Positions 20,416-33,600 of a DNA stretch of 64,000 nucleotides are shown piece after piece (the first letter of the stretch is position 1; every line of letters begins with the position of its first letter). A program made the position numbers and the translations under genes. Below the pieces are notes generated by a model, which had not been told where the DNA came from, made no database searches, and saw only the letters and a program-made list of their open reading frames with translations. Where the stretch lies: the NCBI RefSeq assembly GCF_000471905.2, contig NW_006497023.1:710150-774149 (forward strand). The letters run 5' to 3'. The stretch comes from Amborella trichopoda (lineage: Eukaryota > Streptophyta > Magnoliopsida > Amborellales > Amborellaceae).

Positions 20416-20421
20416 AATAAA
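20416..20421 (+). terminator. Polyadenylation signal AATAAA
   Basis: A canonical AATAAA lies 48 bp after the TGA of the coiled-coil remnant and is followed by a T-rich stretch. This supports the idea that the remnant was once a transcribed gene 3' end. Confidence 0.4.
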
Positions 20422-20532
20422 GCGCTTCTCTTTTTTATTGACTTTACTGCATGATTTCATTTTCTCTTTACTTTTGCTGTGCTTCATGTGATTCTTTTGA
20501 ATGCCTCTCAACACTTTCATTGTCCCAAGAGA

Positions 20533-20766
20533 CTAATATCGTAGGCCTTGTTTAGCCCCATGGTGGGCTGCCGCGGCTTGGATAGCTTCAAAATATGCAG
20601 TCAGTGCTTTTTCTCCTTTCATTGTCTGATTGGCCAAGGGCTCATAGTTCATTTTCCTCATGATTTGGTGAGCCTGGTTACTATAGATAGTACAGTCAAG
20701 TGGGGCTTCGGCCTCCATTAGTGGGGAGATTACTTCAAGTTCATCATAGTTTTTAGTCTTTGGCAC
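20533..20766 (-). pseudogene. Gypsy G-patch-like segment
   Basis: Reads QAHQIMRKMNYEPLANQTMK followed, after about 20 residues, by AKQGLRY. The start (I.RKM.YEP) and the end (GLRY) match the edges of a G-patch, but the glycines in between are largely lost. It is open for 77 codons. Confidence 0.55.
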
Positions 20767-21392
20767 AAATTACTTAAGATGTTTTGATGTGATACACATG
20801 ACCTCCAGCTGACTCTGGAGACTGCGAACTTGAGTTCTTAAGTTTGTTAGGGGATTCTGCCGCTGAGGGGAAGAAATTTATTCTTTATCGAATTGCTCTC
20901 CTCTTGAGAGGTCGGGGAAAAGTAAAAGTTTCAGCTGGTCACCAGTCTGAGGAGCATCGTCTATATTTATAACAACCGGATTTTGAAAGACCTTTCGTGG
21001 CGATTTTCGTGCCGCTTCGGCTTTTAAGAGCGCTACGGGGATATGCAGGACTTTCCGATGGTCTGGCGTATAGGTGATCCTTGGAGCCTAAAATTCTACC
21101 CCCATGGCTTGCTTGATCTCAGAAATGACTTCTGGTTCATTTTCCAGCTAAGGTGGCTCAGAAATGGGGTTAGAGGGTGATGACTCTTTTTCAAATGAAG
21201 ACGGAGTTTCTTGAGGGATGATTGTTGGGATGTTGGAATGAAAAGTAGTTAGGGGTAAAATTTTTCCCTACCTTTCTTCCTCCTTGAACATATTGACTAA
21301 CATCCTCCTAATATCCTCAACATCTTCATGAGACAAAGATGCAGTGTTGCTTGTAACCTCGTGACCTTCATCACTCAGCTTTTAAGGCGATG

Positions 21393-21850
21393 CTAGAACT
21401 GTGAAATAATATTTTTCATCTGCATAGTGAGTTTCGGCCACTGTGAATGGTCTTTTGTTAGCATAGACAGTATGTTGTCTCCAGTCTCGGCTATACTTGA
21501 AACATTGGTGCAATGTTGATGGAACTGCCCCTTGATCATGGAGCCATGGCTGACTGAGGAGAATATTGTAAGAAGTGTTGGTGTCAATTACATGAAACCG
21601 GGCAAATCGTTCAGCTCGCCGATCTTAAAACGAAGGCATATTGTGGCAGCCAACTTCTCTTCTGATTGGATAAACCCCTGAACTGTGATGTGGGTCGGGG
21701 TAAGATCTTTGGACGCCAACCCTAATCGAGTAAGGATCCTTCTTGGAATGAGGTTGATTGTCGACCGTCCATTTAACATGATTCGTTTGATGGGGCATGC
21801 ATGTAATTCGTCAGCAACAAGCAGAGGGTGATTATGAAACTTTTCCCCTT
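21393..21850 (-). pseudogene. Gypsy aspartic protease remnant
   Basis: Reads HACPIKRIMLNGRSTINLIP, RRILTRLGL, THITVQGFI, CLRFKIGEL, and in the next frame TSYNILLSQPWLHDQGAVPS followed by TLHQCFKY, the regular landmarks of plant gypsy proteases. The active-site position usually occupied by D (DGG/DNG) appears as LNGRS, so the catalytic aspartate is lost. A frame break lies near 21,590. Confidence 0.82.
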
Positions 21851-22329
21851 ATTCAAGATAGTCCTCTGAAAAGGTGATTGGAATACATCCTTGTAGAATT
21901 TCCAAGTCTACCTCGATAGGTTCTACTTCGGTCTCATACACTTTTGGGTCCGAGAGAGCTTGAACAAAAGCCATCTGGTAATCCTTTGAAAGCATGAGGC
22001 CATCGTAGACACTGAGAAGGGAAGGAAGCTTCCGTAGATGCCCATCATACCTCAACTTCTCTTGATCAAGGCCTTATGCTCCTGGTCCGGCCATTGAATT
22101 GGTGAGTATATTGGGTTGAGGGGAAGGTTTGGGTAAAGAGGGTTTATTTTGGCTGGCTGGCTAACTTGATTGCACAGCGAGCTTGGTTTGAGTGATATAA
22201 GTTTGGGGTTCTAGAAGAGACTGAGTGTATGGGATAAAAGGGGTCCCAGAAAATTGGAGGGCAGGGGGAATCCTTAAGGTATTGGGCTTAGGAAGAAGTC
22301 TATGGAGATGTAGGATAGGCAGATTAGTC

Positions 22330-23150
22330 TTTGGATTAAGGGGCAGTGGCGAACTGAGGAAGTTCAAGGTGCCTGACTTCTGTGGTGGAGGCTACAACAT
22401 CCTCCCAGATCTGAGATTTATCAGCCCCGCAATGGGTATTGCTCTTGAAATTTGCACCATGTGGCAAGCTCCTTAAGAATAAAAGCTTTGTCCCCTCGCC
22501 ATCTCTACTCGAAGTCAGGCTCAGGGGGCCATTGAGGATTCTTTGGCTTCGTCTTCTTACGCTTCTTTGTGGTAGGTGGCTCTGCCTTAGCTTTAGCTGG
22601 CAGGGCATCAGCAACTGTTGGGAGTCCTGCTGCCTGTGCCAGGGTCTTTCTCAATTTCTTCCGCTGCATCTTGCTTATATTGATTCCTTTGAATTCCCGG
22701 TCGAGAGCCTCGAAGTTTGGGCACATCAAGGTCGTACCTACAAGAGACATTGATGAGGAAGAATGAGAAGCAGGAGAAGGAGTAGGGTTAGAAGGTGGGG
22801 GAGTTTTAAGGTCGTTCCCCTCATCAGACCGATCTGGGTAGCTTTTTACGTCATCATCAGGATTGGACGGTTGCAGGGGGTCTTTTAGGTATTTTCCTTG
22901 CATAGACCGCTGGGGAATGCTTTTAGCGTCATCACCCTCATCGAATGTTTGCTGAGTGGAAGATGGCATGAGGATGTCTTCTTGACAGAATGAAGAAGGA
23001 AAAAGGATCGTGCCGGAGATGAAGTCCAGCAAAGTTGGCAACGGAGGAAGGGGCCTGAGAATTCCTGCTCGATTGTGGGTTGAGTGGTCTTGTTTCTTTA
23101 GCGAGCAGCCCTTGGTACCCATCTCTTTCTGGTTTTCTGAAGTGATGTTT
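22330..23150 (-). pseudogene. Gypsy linker block, homologous to 37,470-38,260
   Basis: The 205-codon frame (23,122-22,505) contains NPDDDVKSYPDRSDEGNDLK, CPNFEALDREF, NISKMQRKKLRKTLAQAAG and a lysine-rich end with NPQWPPEPDFE. The same segments, diverged, occur on the plus strand at 37,764-38,150 (DVKSYPDWSN, CPDFEALDKEL, NISRQHQKPLKKTVVQAA). This is the evidence that the left and right gypsy pieces belong to one family in opposite orientation. The function of this spacer region is unknown. Confidence 0.75.
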
Positions 23151-23899
23151 CATTCGTCTCGCTGGGTTGGCAAACAGCTCTAGCTAGGTGAACTGCTTCT
23201 CATCTTAAGAACTTGAGTCTGCTTCGGTCATGATAGATCCTCCATGGCTGGGAAGTCGAGGGTTCTACAGAGTCTGAGTCATTGATCAGAAGGTCTTGCC
23301 TTGTGAGATCTTCTTGCCCCAATGAGGAAGTGATTTGGGGATAAATTATGGGGAGGTTGTAACATTCTTGACACTCTCGTATCTTCTTTACGCCATACTA
23401 CATGACCCTAAACAGCTCAGCCGCTGCCATACTGCTTGACCCGAAATTGCTCAACCTCGGTCCATACTGCATGAACCTTAACTTCTCAGCCTTGGTCCAT
23501 ACTGCATGACCCTAAACCGCTTAGCCTCGATCCATACTGCACGACCATAAATAGCTCCGTCTTAGTCCATGCTGCATGACCCTTTCTGCTCAGCCACGGT
23601 CCATACAGTATGACCCTAAACAGCTTAGCCGTTTCTTAGCCTTGGTCGATACTACATGACCCTAAACAACGCTGCCTCCATCCATACTAGATGACCCTAA
23701 ACTGCTCAGCCTTGGTCCATACCACATGACGCTAAAGTTCTCAGCATGGGTCCATACTGCATGACCCTAAACAGCTTAGCATCAGTCCATACAATACCCT
23801 AAACTGCTGAGCCTCTGCTCGTACTGTACGAACCTAAACGATTCATCCTCAGTCCATACTGCATGATCCTAAACTGCTCAACCTCGGTTCATACTGCAT

Positions 23900-25160
23900 G
23901 ATTGTAAACTGCTCAGCCTTGGTCCATCATGCATAACCCTCAATTGCTCATCCTCGGTCCAAATTGCATGACCGTAACTGCTCAGCATAGGTCCATACTG
24001 TGTGACCCTAAAAACCTCAGCATCGGTCCATACAGCCTGACCCGATACTGCTCAGCCTTGATCTATACTGCACCACCTTAAACTCCACAGCCTCGGTCCA
24101 TAATACATGGCCCTAAACTGCTCAGCCTCGGTCCATACTGCAAGACCCTAACTGGTCAGCCTCCGTCCATATGGCATGACCCTAAACTGCTCAGCCTCAG
24201 TCCATATCGCATGACTTTAAATTGCTCAGTCTGGGTTCATACTTGATGATGCTAAACTTCTTAGCCTCGGTCCATTCTGCATGATGCTAAACTGCTCAGC
24301 CTCGGTCCATACTACAATACCCAAAACTGCTCAGCTTAAGTTCATAATGCATGACCCTAAATTGCTCAGCCTCGATCCATACAACATGACCCTAAACTTC
24401 TCAACATCTATCCATACTGCATGACCATATACTGCTCAACCTCGGTCCATACTGCATGACCCCAGATTGCTCAGCCTCGGTCCATATTGCATGACTCTAA
24501 ACTGCTCAGCCTCGGTCCATACTACATGACCCCTAACTGCCTAGGCTCGGTCCATAACGTACGACCCTAAGCGACTCATCCTTGGTCCATACTGCATGAT
24601 CCTGAGCTGCGCAGCCTCGGTCCACACCGTATGATTGTACATTGCTCAGCCTAGGTCCATACTGCATAACCCTCAACTGCTTAACCTCGGTCCAAAGTCC
24701 ATGACCGTAACTGCTCAGCATAGATCCATATTGCATGATCCTAAAAACCTTAGCATCGGTCCATATTGTTCGATCCGATGTTGCTCAGCCTCGATTTATA
24801 CTGCATGACCCTAAACTCCACAGCCTTGATCCATAATGCATGACCCTAAACTGCTCGGCTTTGATACTTACTGCATGACCCTGAACTGCTCAGACTCACT
24901 CCATATTGCATGAACCTAAACTGCTCAGCCTCAGTCCATACCGCATCACCTTAAATTGCTCAGCCTAAGTTCATACTTGTTGATGCTAAACTTCTCAGCC
25001 TTGGTCCATACTGCATGATGATAAACTACACAGCCACGGTCCATACTACAGTACCCAAAACGTCTCATCTTAAGTCCATAGTGCATGACCATAAACTGCT
25101 CAGTGTCGACCCATACGGCATGATCATGTACTGCTTAGCCCCGGTCCATACTGAATGACC
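23900..25160 (-). repeat. Array A higher-order repeat, about 733 bp (21 monomers)
   Basis: The variant series GCATAACCCTCAAYTGCT, CCATGACCGTAACTGCTCAG, CTAAAAACC and CTAAACTCCACAGCC occurs in the same order from 23,931 and from 24,664, an offset of 733 bp, near 21 x 35. Further variants (TTCATACTTGATGATGCTAA; CAATACCCAAAACTGC) also repeat at this distance. A diverged copy of the beginning is at 33,378. Confidence 0.65.
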
Positions 25161-28100
25161 ATAAACAGCTCAGCCTTGGTCCAAACTGTTTCACCGTAAA
25201 TGCTCAACCTCGAGACATACTGCATGACGTTAAACTCCTCAGCCTCAGTCCATGTTGCATGACCCTAAACAGCTTAGCCTCGATTCATATTGTATGACCC
25301 TAAGCATCTCAGCTTCGGTCCATACCCTAAACTGCTAAGCCTTGGTCTATACTAAATGAGCCTAAGTTGCTCAGCCTCGGTCCATACTGCATGACCCAAA
25401 ACTATTCATCCAAGATCCATACTAGATGAGGCTAAATTGCCCAGCCTCGGTCCATACTGCATGATGCTAAACTGCTCACCCTTTGTCCATACTCATTGAC
25501 CCTAAACTGATCAGCCTCGATCCATACTGCTTGACCCTAAACTGCTCAGCCTCGATTCATATTTCTTGACCCTAAACAGCTCAACCTCCATCCATACTGC
25601 ATGACCCCAAATTGTTCGGCGTCGATCTACACTTGATGATGCTAAACTTCTCAGCCTTGGTCCATACTACATGAAGCTAAACTGCCCAGCCTCGGTCCAA
25701 GCTGCAATGCTCTATACTGCCCAAGTTAAGTCCTTACCGCATGACCATAAACCGCTCAACGTCGATCCATACTGCATGGCCCTATACTGCTCAGTCTTGG
25801 TCCATACTGATAAACCCTAAACAGCTCTGTCTCGGTCCATACTGCATGACCCTAAACTGCTCAGCTTCGAGCCATACTGCATGACCATGGACTCCTCTCC
25901 CTCGGTCCATACCGCATGACCCTAAACTGCTCAGCCTCTGTCCACATTGCATGACCCAAAACTGCTCAACATCGGTCCTTACTGGATGAGCCTACACTGC
26001 TCAACCTCAGTCCACACCGGCTTGACCCTATATTATTCAACCTCGGTCCATAGTGCACGACCCTAAAGTGCTCAGCATCGATCCATATTGTACGACCCTA
26101 CAATGCTTCACCTCGGTCCATACTGCATGATCCTATACTTTTCAGCCTCGTCCATACTGCATGACCCTAAACGTCTCAGCCTTGATCTTTACAGCATGAC
26201 CTTAAACTGCTCAAACGCGGTGCATACCGCATGACCCTAAACTGCTTAGCCTCGGTCCACATGGCATGACCAAAACTTGCTTAGCCTTGATGCATGACCC
26301 TAAAATTCTCTGACTCCTTCCATCCAGCATGACCCTAGAGTTCTCAGCCATGGTCATTACAGCATGACCTAAATTTCTCATCCTTTTACCATACTGCATG
26401 ACCCTAAACCGCTCTACCTCAGTCTGTACTGCATCACCTTAAACCACTCACCCTCGAACAGCATTGTACGACCCTAAGCTGTTCGGCCTCTTTCCATACT
26501 ACATGACCCTATACTGCTCAACCTCAGTCCGTACTTCATGACCGTAAACTGCTCAGCCTCGGTCCATTATGCATGATGCTAAACTGCTCAGCCTCGGTAT
26601 ATAATGCATGACCCTAAACCGCTCAGCCTCGCTCCATAATGCATGACCCTGAATAGCTCTGACTGTTCCGTACTGCAAGACCCTAAACTGCTGAAAGTCG
26701 GTGCATATTGCATGACCTTAAACTTCTTAGCCTCGGTCCATACTGCATGACCCTAACTTGCTTAGCCTCGGTCTACTCTGCATGACTCTAAATTTATCAG
26801 TCTCGATACATAACGGATGACCCTAGACTGCTCAACCTCGGTCCATATTGCATGACCTTAATATCTCAGCCTTGTACCATACTGTATGACCTTATACTTC
26901 TTTGTCTCGGTCCATAGTGCATGACCCTAAACCACACAGCCTTGGTCCATACAGTAAGACCAAAAAGTGCTCCACCTTAGTCCATATTGCATGACCCTAA
27001 TTTGTTCAGCCCTGGTCCATATGGCATGATCCTCAACTTCTCATCCATGGTCTAGAATTCATGACCCTAAACTGCTTGACCTCAGCCCATTCTGCATGAC
27101 CCTAACCTCCTCAGCCTCGGTCCATACTGATGCCCCTAAACTACTCAACCTTAGTCCATATTGCATGACCCTAAACTGCTCAGCATCCATCCATACTGCA
27201 TGACCCTAAACTGCTCAGTCTCGGTCCATACAAGAGGACCCTAAACTACTCAACCTCTGTCTGTATTGTGTGACCCTAAACTACTCAGCCTCGGGCCCTA
27301 TTGGACGATCCTATGCTGCTCATCCTCGGTCGATACTGCATGATCATAAACTGCTCAACCTCAGTCTGGTGCATGACCCTAAATTGTTCAGCGTAGGTCC
27401 ATACTTGATGATGCTGAATTTCTCCGACTTGTTCCATACAGCATAATGCTAAACTGCATGACCCTATACTGTTTAGCCTCCGTCCATACTGATTGACCCT
27501 AAACTGCTCAGCCTCGGTCCATACTGCATGACCCTAAACAGCTCAGCCTCGAGCCATACTGCATGACCTTAAACTCCTCATACGCGTTCCATACTGCGTG
27601 ATCCTAAACTGCTCTGCTTCGAAACATATTGTATGACCCAAAATTGCGCAGCCTCGGTCCATACAATGTGACCCTAAACTTCTTAGCCTTGGTCCATACC
27701 GCATGACCGAAACTGCTCAGCTTCCATCCATACCACATGACCTTAAACTGCTCAGCCTCGATCCTTACAGCACGACCCTAAACTTCTCAACATAGGTTCA
27801 TACTGAAACTGCTCACCCTCAGTCCATACTGCATGACCCTATAGGGCTCAACGACTTTCCATACTGCATGACCTTAAACTGCTCGGCCTCCGTACGTACA
27901 TCATGACCCTAAACTTCTCAGCACGGGACCATACTGCATGACCCTAAATGGCTCCGCATCGGTCGATACCGCATGGCCCTAAACTTCTCAGCCTTGGTCC
28001 ATATTGCTTGACCCTAAACTGCTCATCCTCCGTCCATACTGCGTGACCCTTAAATGCTCCGCCTCGATCCATAAAGCATGACTCTAAAATGCTTAGCCTC

Positions 28101-29016
28101 TGTCCATACAGCATGATTGCAAACTTCTCAGTATTGGTCGATAGTGCATGACCCTAAACTGCTCAGCATCGATCTATATTGCATGACCTTGTGCAGCTCA
28201 GCCTCGGTCCATACTGCATGACCTGAAACTGCTCAGCCTTGGTCCATTCTGCCTTACCCTAAACTGCACAGCAAAAGTCCATACAACATCACCCTAAACG
28301 GCTCAGCATTGGAAAACAATGCACCCTAAACTTCTTGGCCTCGGTCCAAACAGCATGACCCTATACTGCTCACCCTCGGTCCATACTACATGACCCTATA
28401 CGGCCTGGTTGCATTCCATACTGCTTGACCATAAACGGCTCACCTTCGGTCCATACTACATGACCTTCAACAGGTTTGCCTCAGTTCGTAGTGCATGACC
28501 CTAAACTGCTCAGCCTCGGTCCATATTGCATGACCCTAAACTGCTCAGCCTCTATCTATACTGCATGACCCTAAATTGTTCAGCCTTGGACCATATTAGA
28601 TGACGCTAAACTGCTCAGCCTCGGTCCATGGTGCAATAAACTAAACTGCTTAGCTTATGTTCATACTGCATGAACCTAAACTACTCAGCGTCGATCCATA
28701 CTGCATGACCCTATACTACTCAACCTCGGTCCACAATGAATCATACTAAACTGCTCAACGTCGGTCGATACTGCATAACACTAAACGACTCAACCTCAAG
28801 CCATACTGCATGTCCTTAACTTGCTTAGCCTCAGACTGTACTGGATGGCCCTAATCAGCTCAGCCTCGATTCATATTGCATGACCCTAAACTGCTCAGAC
28901 TCAATCCATGCTGCATGACCCAAAATCTACTCCGCCTCGATCCATATTGGATGAGCCTAAACTGGTCAGCCTCGGTCCATACTGCATGAACCTAAACTGT
29001 TCAGCCTCGGTCCATA

Positions 29017-29330
29017 CTGGATGACGCTAAACTGCTCAGCCTCGGACCATACTGCATGATGCTAAATTGCAGAGCCTTGGTCCATATTGCATGACCCTAA
29101 ACTGCTCAGCCTAGGTCCATACTGCATGGCCCTAAGTGCTCAGCTTGATCCATACTGCATGACGCTATACTGCTCAACCTCGATCCATATTGCATGAGTC
29201 TAAACGTTTCAGCCTCGATCCTTACTGGATGACGCTAAACTGCTCAGCCTCGGACCATACTGCATGATGCTAAACTGCGGAGCCTTGGCCCATACTGCAT
29301 GACCCTAAACTGCTTAGCCTAAGTCCATAC
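29017..29330 (-). repeat. Recent local duplication in array A, 208-bp offset
   Basis: A run of about 50 identical bases, beginning CTGGATGACGCTAAACTGCT, occurs at 29,017 and 29,225 inside an array whose neighbouring monomers usually differ at several sites. The offset is six monomers less two bases. Confidence 0.7.
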
Positions 29331-30523
29331 TGCCATCAATCCGTACTGCATGACCCTATACTTCTCAACCTCGGTCCATATTGCATGGCCCTAAACTGTT
29401 CAGCCTCGGTCCATACTGCATGACCCTAAACTGCTCTGCCTCGGTCCATACTGCATGATCCTAAACTACGCTGCCTCGATCCATAATGGATGACCCTAAA
29501 CTGCTATGCCTCGATCCATACTGCATGACCTGAAACTGCTCAGCCTCGGTCCTTACTGCATGACCCTGAATAGCTCTGCCTCGTTCCATATGATGAGACC
29601 CTAAACTACTCAAAGTCGGTGCATATTGCATGATCCGAAACTCCTTAGCCTCGATCCACATTGCATGTCCCTAACTTTCTCAGCCTCGGTCCACTCTGCA
29701 TGACCCTAAATTCCCAGCCTCAGTACATACCGCATGACTCTAGAGTGCTCAACCTCAGTCCATACTGCATGACCTTAATTTCTCAAACTTGTACCATACT
29801 GCATGACCCTAAACTTCTCAGTCTCGGTCCATAGTGCATGATTCTAAACCACTCAACCTTGGTCCATATTATATGACCATAAAGTGCTCCGCCTCCATCC
29901 ATACTACAGGACCCTAAACTGCTCAGTCTTGATCCATACTTGAGGACCATAAACTACTGCGCCTTTGTCCATAGTTCATGACCCTAAACTACTCGACGAC
30001 GGTCCATATTGCATGATCCTATACTGGTCATCCTCGGTTCATATAGCATGACCTTAAACTGCTCAACCTCGGCCCATTCTGCATGACCCTAAATTGTTCC
30101 GCATAATTCCATACATGATGATGCAAAACTTCTCAAGCTCGGTCCATACAGCGTGATGCTAAACTACTCACCGTCGATTTATACCGCATGACCCTATATG
30201 GCTTTGCCTCGGTCCTCACTGATTCATCTAAACTGCGTAGCTTCGGTCCATACTACATGGCCCTAAAATGCTCAGGCTTGAGCCATACTGCATGACCTTA
30301 AACTCCTCAACCTCGGTCCTTACTGCATGATCCTAAACTGCTAAGCCTCGATTCATATTGCATGACCCCAAACAGTGCAGTCTCGGTCCATATTGCATGA
30401 CCGAAAACTGCTCAGCCTCGGTCCATACTCGATGAGCATACGCTGCTCAGCCTTGGTCCATACTGCGTGATCCTAAACTTTTCAGCCGCGATCCATACTG
30501 AATGATGTTAAACGGCTCAGCCT

Positions 30524-30609
30524 CGGTCCATACAGCATGACGATAAACTTCACAACCATGGTCCTTCGGTCCATACAGCATGACGATAAACTTCACAACC
30601 ATGGTCCTT
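30524..30609 (-). repeat. Perfect 43-bp duplication, out of the 35-bp register
   Basis: The unit starting CGGTCCATACAGCATGACGA at 30,524 is repeated without mismatch from 30,567. Its length (35 + 8) breaks the phase of the array, pointing to a recent slippage or end-joining event. Confidence 0.85.
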
Positions 30610-33600
30610 ACTGCATTGTCATAACCTGCTCAGCTTAGGTCAATATGAATGACCCTAAAGTGCTCAACATCGATCCATATTGTATGACCCTAAACTGCTT
30701 AGCCTCCGTTCATACTGCATGACCTTAACTTGTTCAGCCTTGGTCCACACTGCATGACCATAAACTTCTCAGCCTCGATCTATACTGCATGACCCTAAAC
30801 TCCTCAGCCTCGGTCCATAATGCATGACCGTAAATTGCTCAGCCTCGGTTCATATTGTATGACCATAAATTGCTCAGCCTCGGTCCATACTACTTCACCC
30901 AATACTGTAAACCTTCGGTCCCTACTGGAAGAGCATAAACGGCTCACCCTTGTTCCATACTGCATGACCGTAAACTGCTCAACCTCTTACCATACTACCT
31001 GATCATAAACTACTCAACAATGGTCCATACTGCGTGACCTTATACTTCTCAGCATCGGTCCATACCGCTTGACCTTAAACTGCTTGACCCAGGTCCATAC
31101 TGCATGACCCTAAACTGCTCAGCCTCGGTTCATACTGCAGGACCCTAACTGCTCAAAATCGGTGCATATTGTTTGACCCTAAACTGCTTAGCCTTGGTCC
31201 ACACTACATGACCCTATCTTGCTTAGCCTCAGTACACACTGCATGACCCATAAATTCTCAAAAACGGTACATACAGCATGACCCTAGACTGCTTAGCCTC
31301 GGTCCATACTGCACGACCTTAGTTTCTCTGCCTTATATTATACTACATCACCCTAAATTGCCCAGCCTCGATCCACAATGCATGACCCTAAACCACTCAA
31401 CCTCGGTACATACTGTATGACCAAAATGTGCTCCGCCTTAGTCCATACTACATGACCCTAAATTGTTCAGCCTCGATCCATATGGCATGATCCTAAACTT
31501 CTCAGCCACGGTTCAGACTTCATGAATCTAAACTACTCAACCTCAGTCTTTACTGCATGACCCTAACCTCCTCAGCCTCGGTTCATACTGAATGCCCCGA
31601 AACTGCTCAGCCTCGATCCATATTGTGTGCCCCTAAACTGCTCAGCCTTTGTCCATACTGCATGACCCTAAACTGCTCAGTCGCGGTCCATATTAGAGGT
31701 CCCTAAACCACTTAGCCTCAATCCATACTGCGTGACCCTAAACTTCTTAGCCTCGGTCCATACTATATGATGTTGTACAGCACAGCCTCGATCGATACTG
31801 CCTGACCCTAAATTACTCAGCCTCTGTCCATACTGTATGACCCAAAGCTGCTTTGCCTCGGTCCATACTGCAAGACCCTAAACTGCACAGGCTTGGTCCA
31901 ACCTGCATGACCCTAAACCTCTCTGCCTCGGTCCATACTGCATGACCCAAAACAGTCCATGCCTCAATCCATGCTGCACCACTCTAAGCTGCCCAGCCTC
32001 GGTCCATACCGCATGACTCAAAACTGCTCAGCCTTGATCCATACTACATGACCTCCTACAGCTCAACTGCAGTCCATACTTCTTGACCTTAAATTGCTCA
32101 GCCTCAGTCTATACTGCATGACCCTAACTCCTTTGCCGCGATCCATACTGCATGACCATAAAGCGCTTAGCGTCGATCCACACCCGTGACCCTAAACTGC
32201 TCAGTCTCGGTCCATACTGCATAAACCTAAACATCTCAGCCTCGGTCCATATAGCATGACCCCAAACTACTAAGCCTTGGTCCATACAACCTGACCCTAA
32301 ACTTCGCAGCCTTGGTCCATACTACATGACACTAAACTGCTCAGCCTTCGTCCATACTGCATTACCCTAATTTGCCAAGCCTCTGTCAATACAGCATGTC
32401 AGCATAGGTCCATACTGCATGACCCCAAACCGCTCAGCTGTGGTCCATACTGCATGACCCTATACTGCCAGCCTCGGTCCATACTACATGACCCAAGACT
32501 GCTCAGCCTCGGTCCGTACTGCATCACCCTAAACAGCTCAGCCTCGGTCAGTACTCCCCAAAACAGCTCAGCCTCGGTCCATACTGCATGACCCTTAACT
32601 GCCTAGCCTAGGTCCATACAGTACGACCCTAAATGGCTCAGCCTCAGTCCATACTGCATGACCCTAACCTATTCAACCTGGGTCTATACTGCTTGATCGT
32701 AAATTGCTCAGCCTCAGTCGATAATATTGAACCATAAAATACTCAGCAAAGGTCCATAATGCGTTACCCTATAGTGCTCAGCATCGGACCATACTGCACG
32801 AGCCAAAACTACTCAGCCTCGGTCCCTACAGTAAAATCCTACACTACTTCGCTTCGATCAATACTGCATGAACTTAAACTTCCTAGCTTTTGTCCATACT
32901 GCATGGCCCTAAACTGCTCGGCCTCGGTCCATACTGCATGACCCTATACAGCTTAGCTACAGTTCATACTGGATGGCCTTAATTTACTCTACCTCACTCC
33001 ATACTGCATGACCCTGAACTGCTCACCCTCCGTCCATACTGCATGACCCTAAACTACTCGGCCTCTGTCCATACAGCTTAACCCTAAACTTCTCCGCATG
33101 GGTCCCCTATACTGCTCCACATAGGTCCATATTACATGACCCTATACTGCTCATCCTCGGTCAATACGGCATGACCCAAGACTGCTCAGCCGTGGTCTAT
33201 ACTACACGACCCTACTCTGCTCAGCCTCGGTCCATACCCCATGACCCTTAACTGCTCATGCTCGATCCAAACTGTATGACCCTAAACGGCTCAGCGTCAT
33301 CTATACAGCACGATCCAAAACTGCTCAGCCTCGGTCCATACTGCATGTTTGTAAACTGTTCAGCCACGGTCCATACTGCATAACCCTCAACTACTCATCC
33401 TCAGGCCATACAGCATGATCGTAAATGCTCAGCATAGGTCCATACTGCATGACCCTAAACAACTCAGCATCGGCCCTTACTACTTGACCCTATATTGCTC
33501 AGGCTTGATCTATACTGCATGACCCTAAACAACACAGCCACTGTCCATATTGCATGACCCTATATTATTCATCCTCGATCCATACCGCATGACCCGAAAT

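Larger units (their letters stand above)
20533..23200 (-). mobile_element. Ty3/gypsy fragment, left copy (linker-protease-G-patch)
   Basis: Minus-strand order is linker block (about 23,150-22,330), a segment reading HLRKLPSLLSVYDGLMLSKD (about 22,055-21,849), protease (about 21,790-21,393) and G-patch-like end (20,766-20,533). This order, with a G-patch downstream of the protease, is seen in some plant gypsy polyproteins. RT, RNase H and integrase are missing. The part upstream of the linker (gag) is replaced by satellite array A at about 23,390. Confidence 0.8.
26640..31600 (-). repeat. Array A dispersed higher-order block (copies near 26.7, 29.6, 31.2 kb)
   Basis: An ordered series of variant monomers (AAAGTCGGTGCATATTG, GTACCATACTG, CATAGTGCATGA, AAAGTGCTCCRCCT) starts at about 26,698, 29,616 and 31,159. 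A truncated copy starts at about 34,273 and runs into the island border. Spacings are 2,918, 1,543 and 3,114 bp. One spacing is near 44 monomers and the others near twice that, suggesting an original unit of about 1.5 kb later disturbed. Confidence 0.55.
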
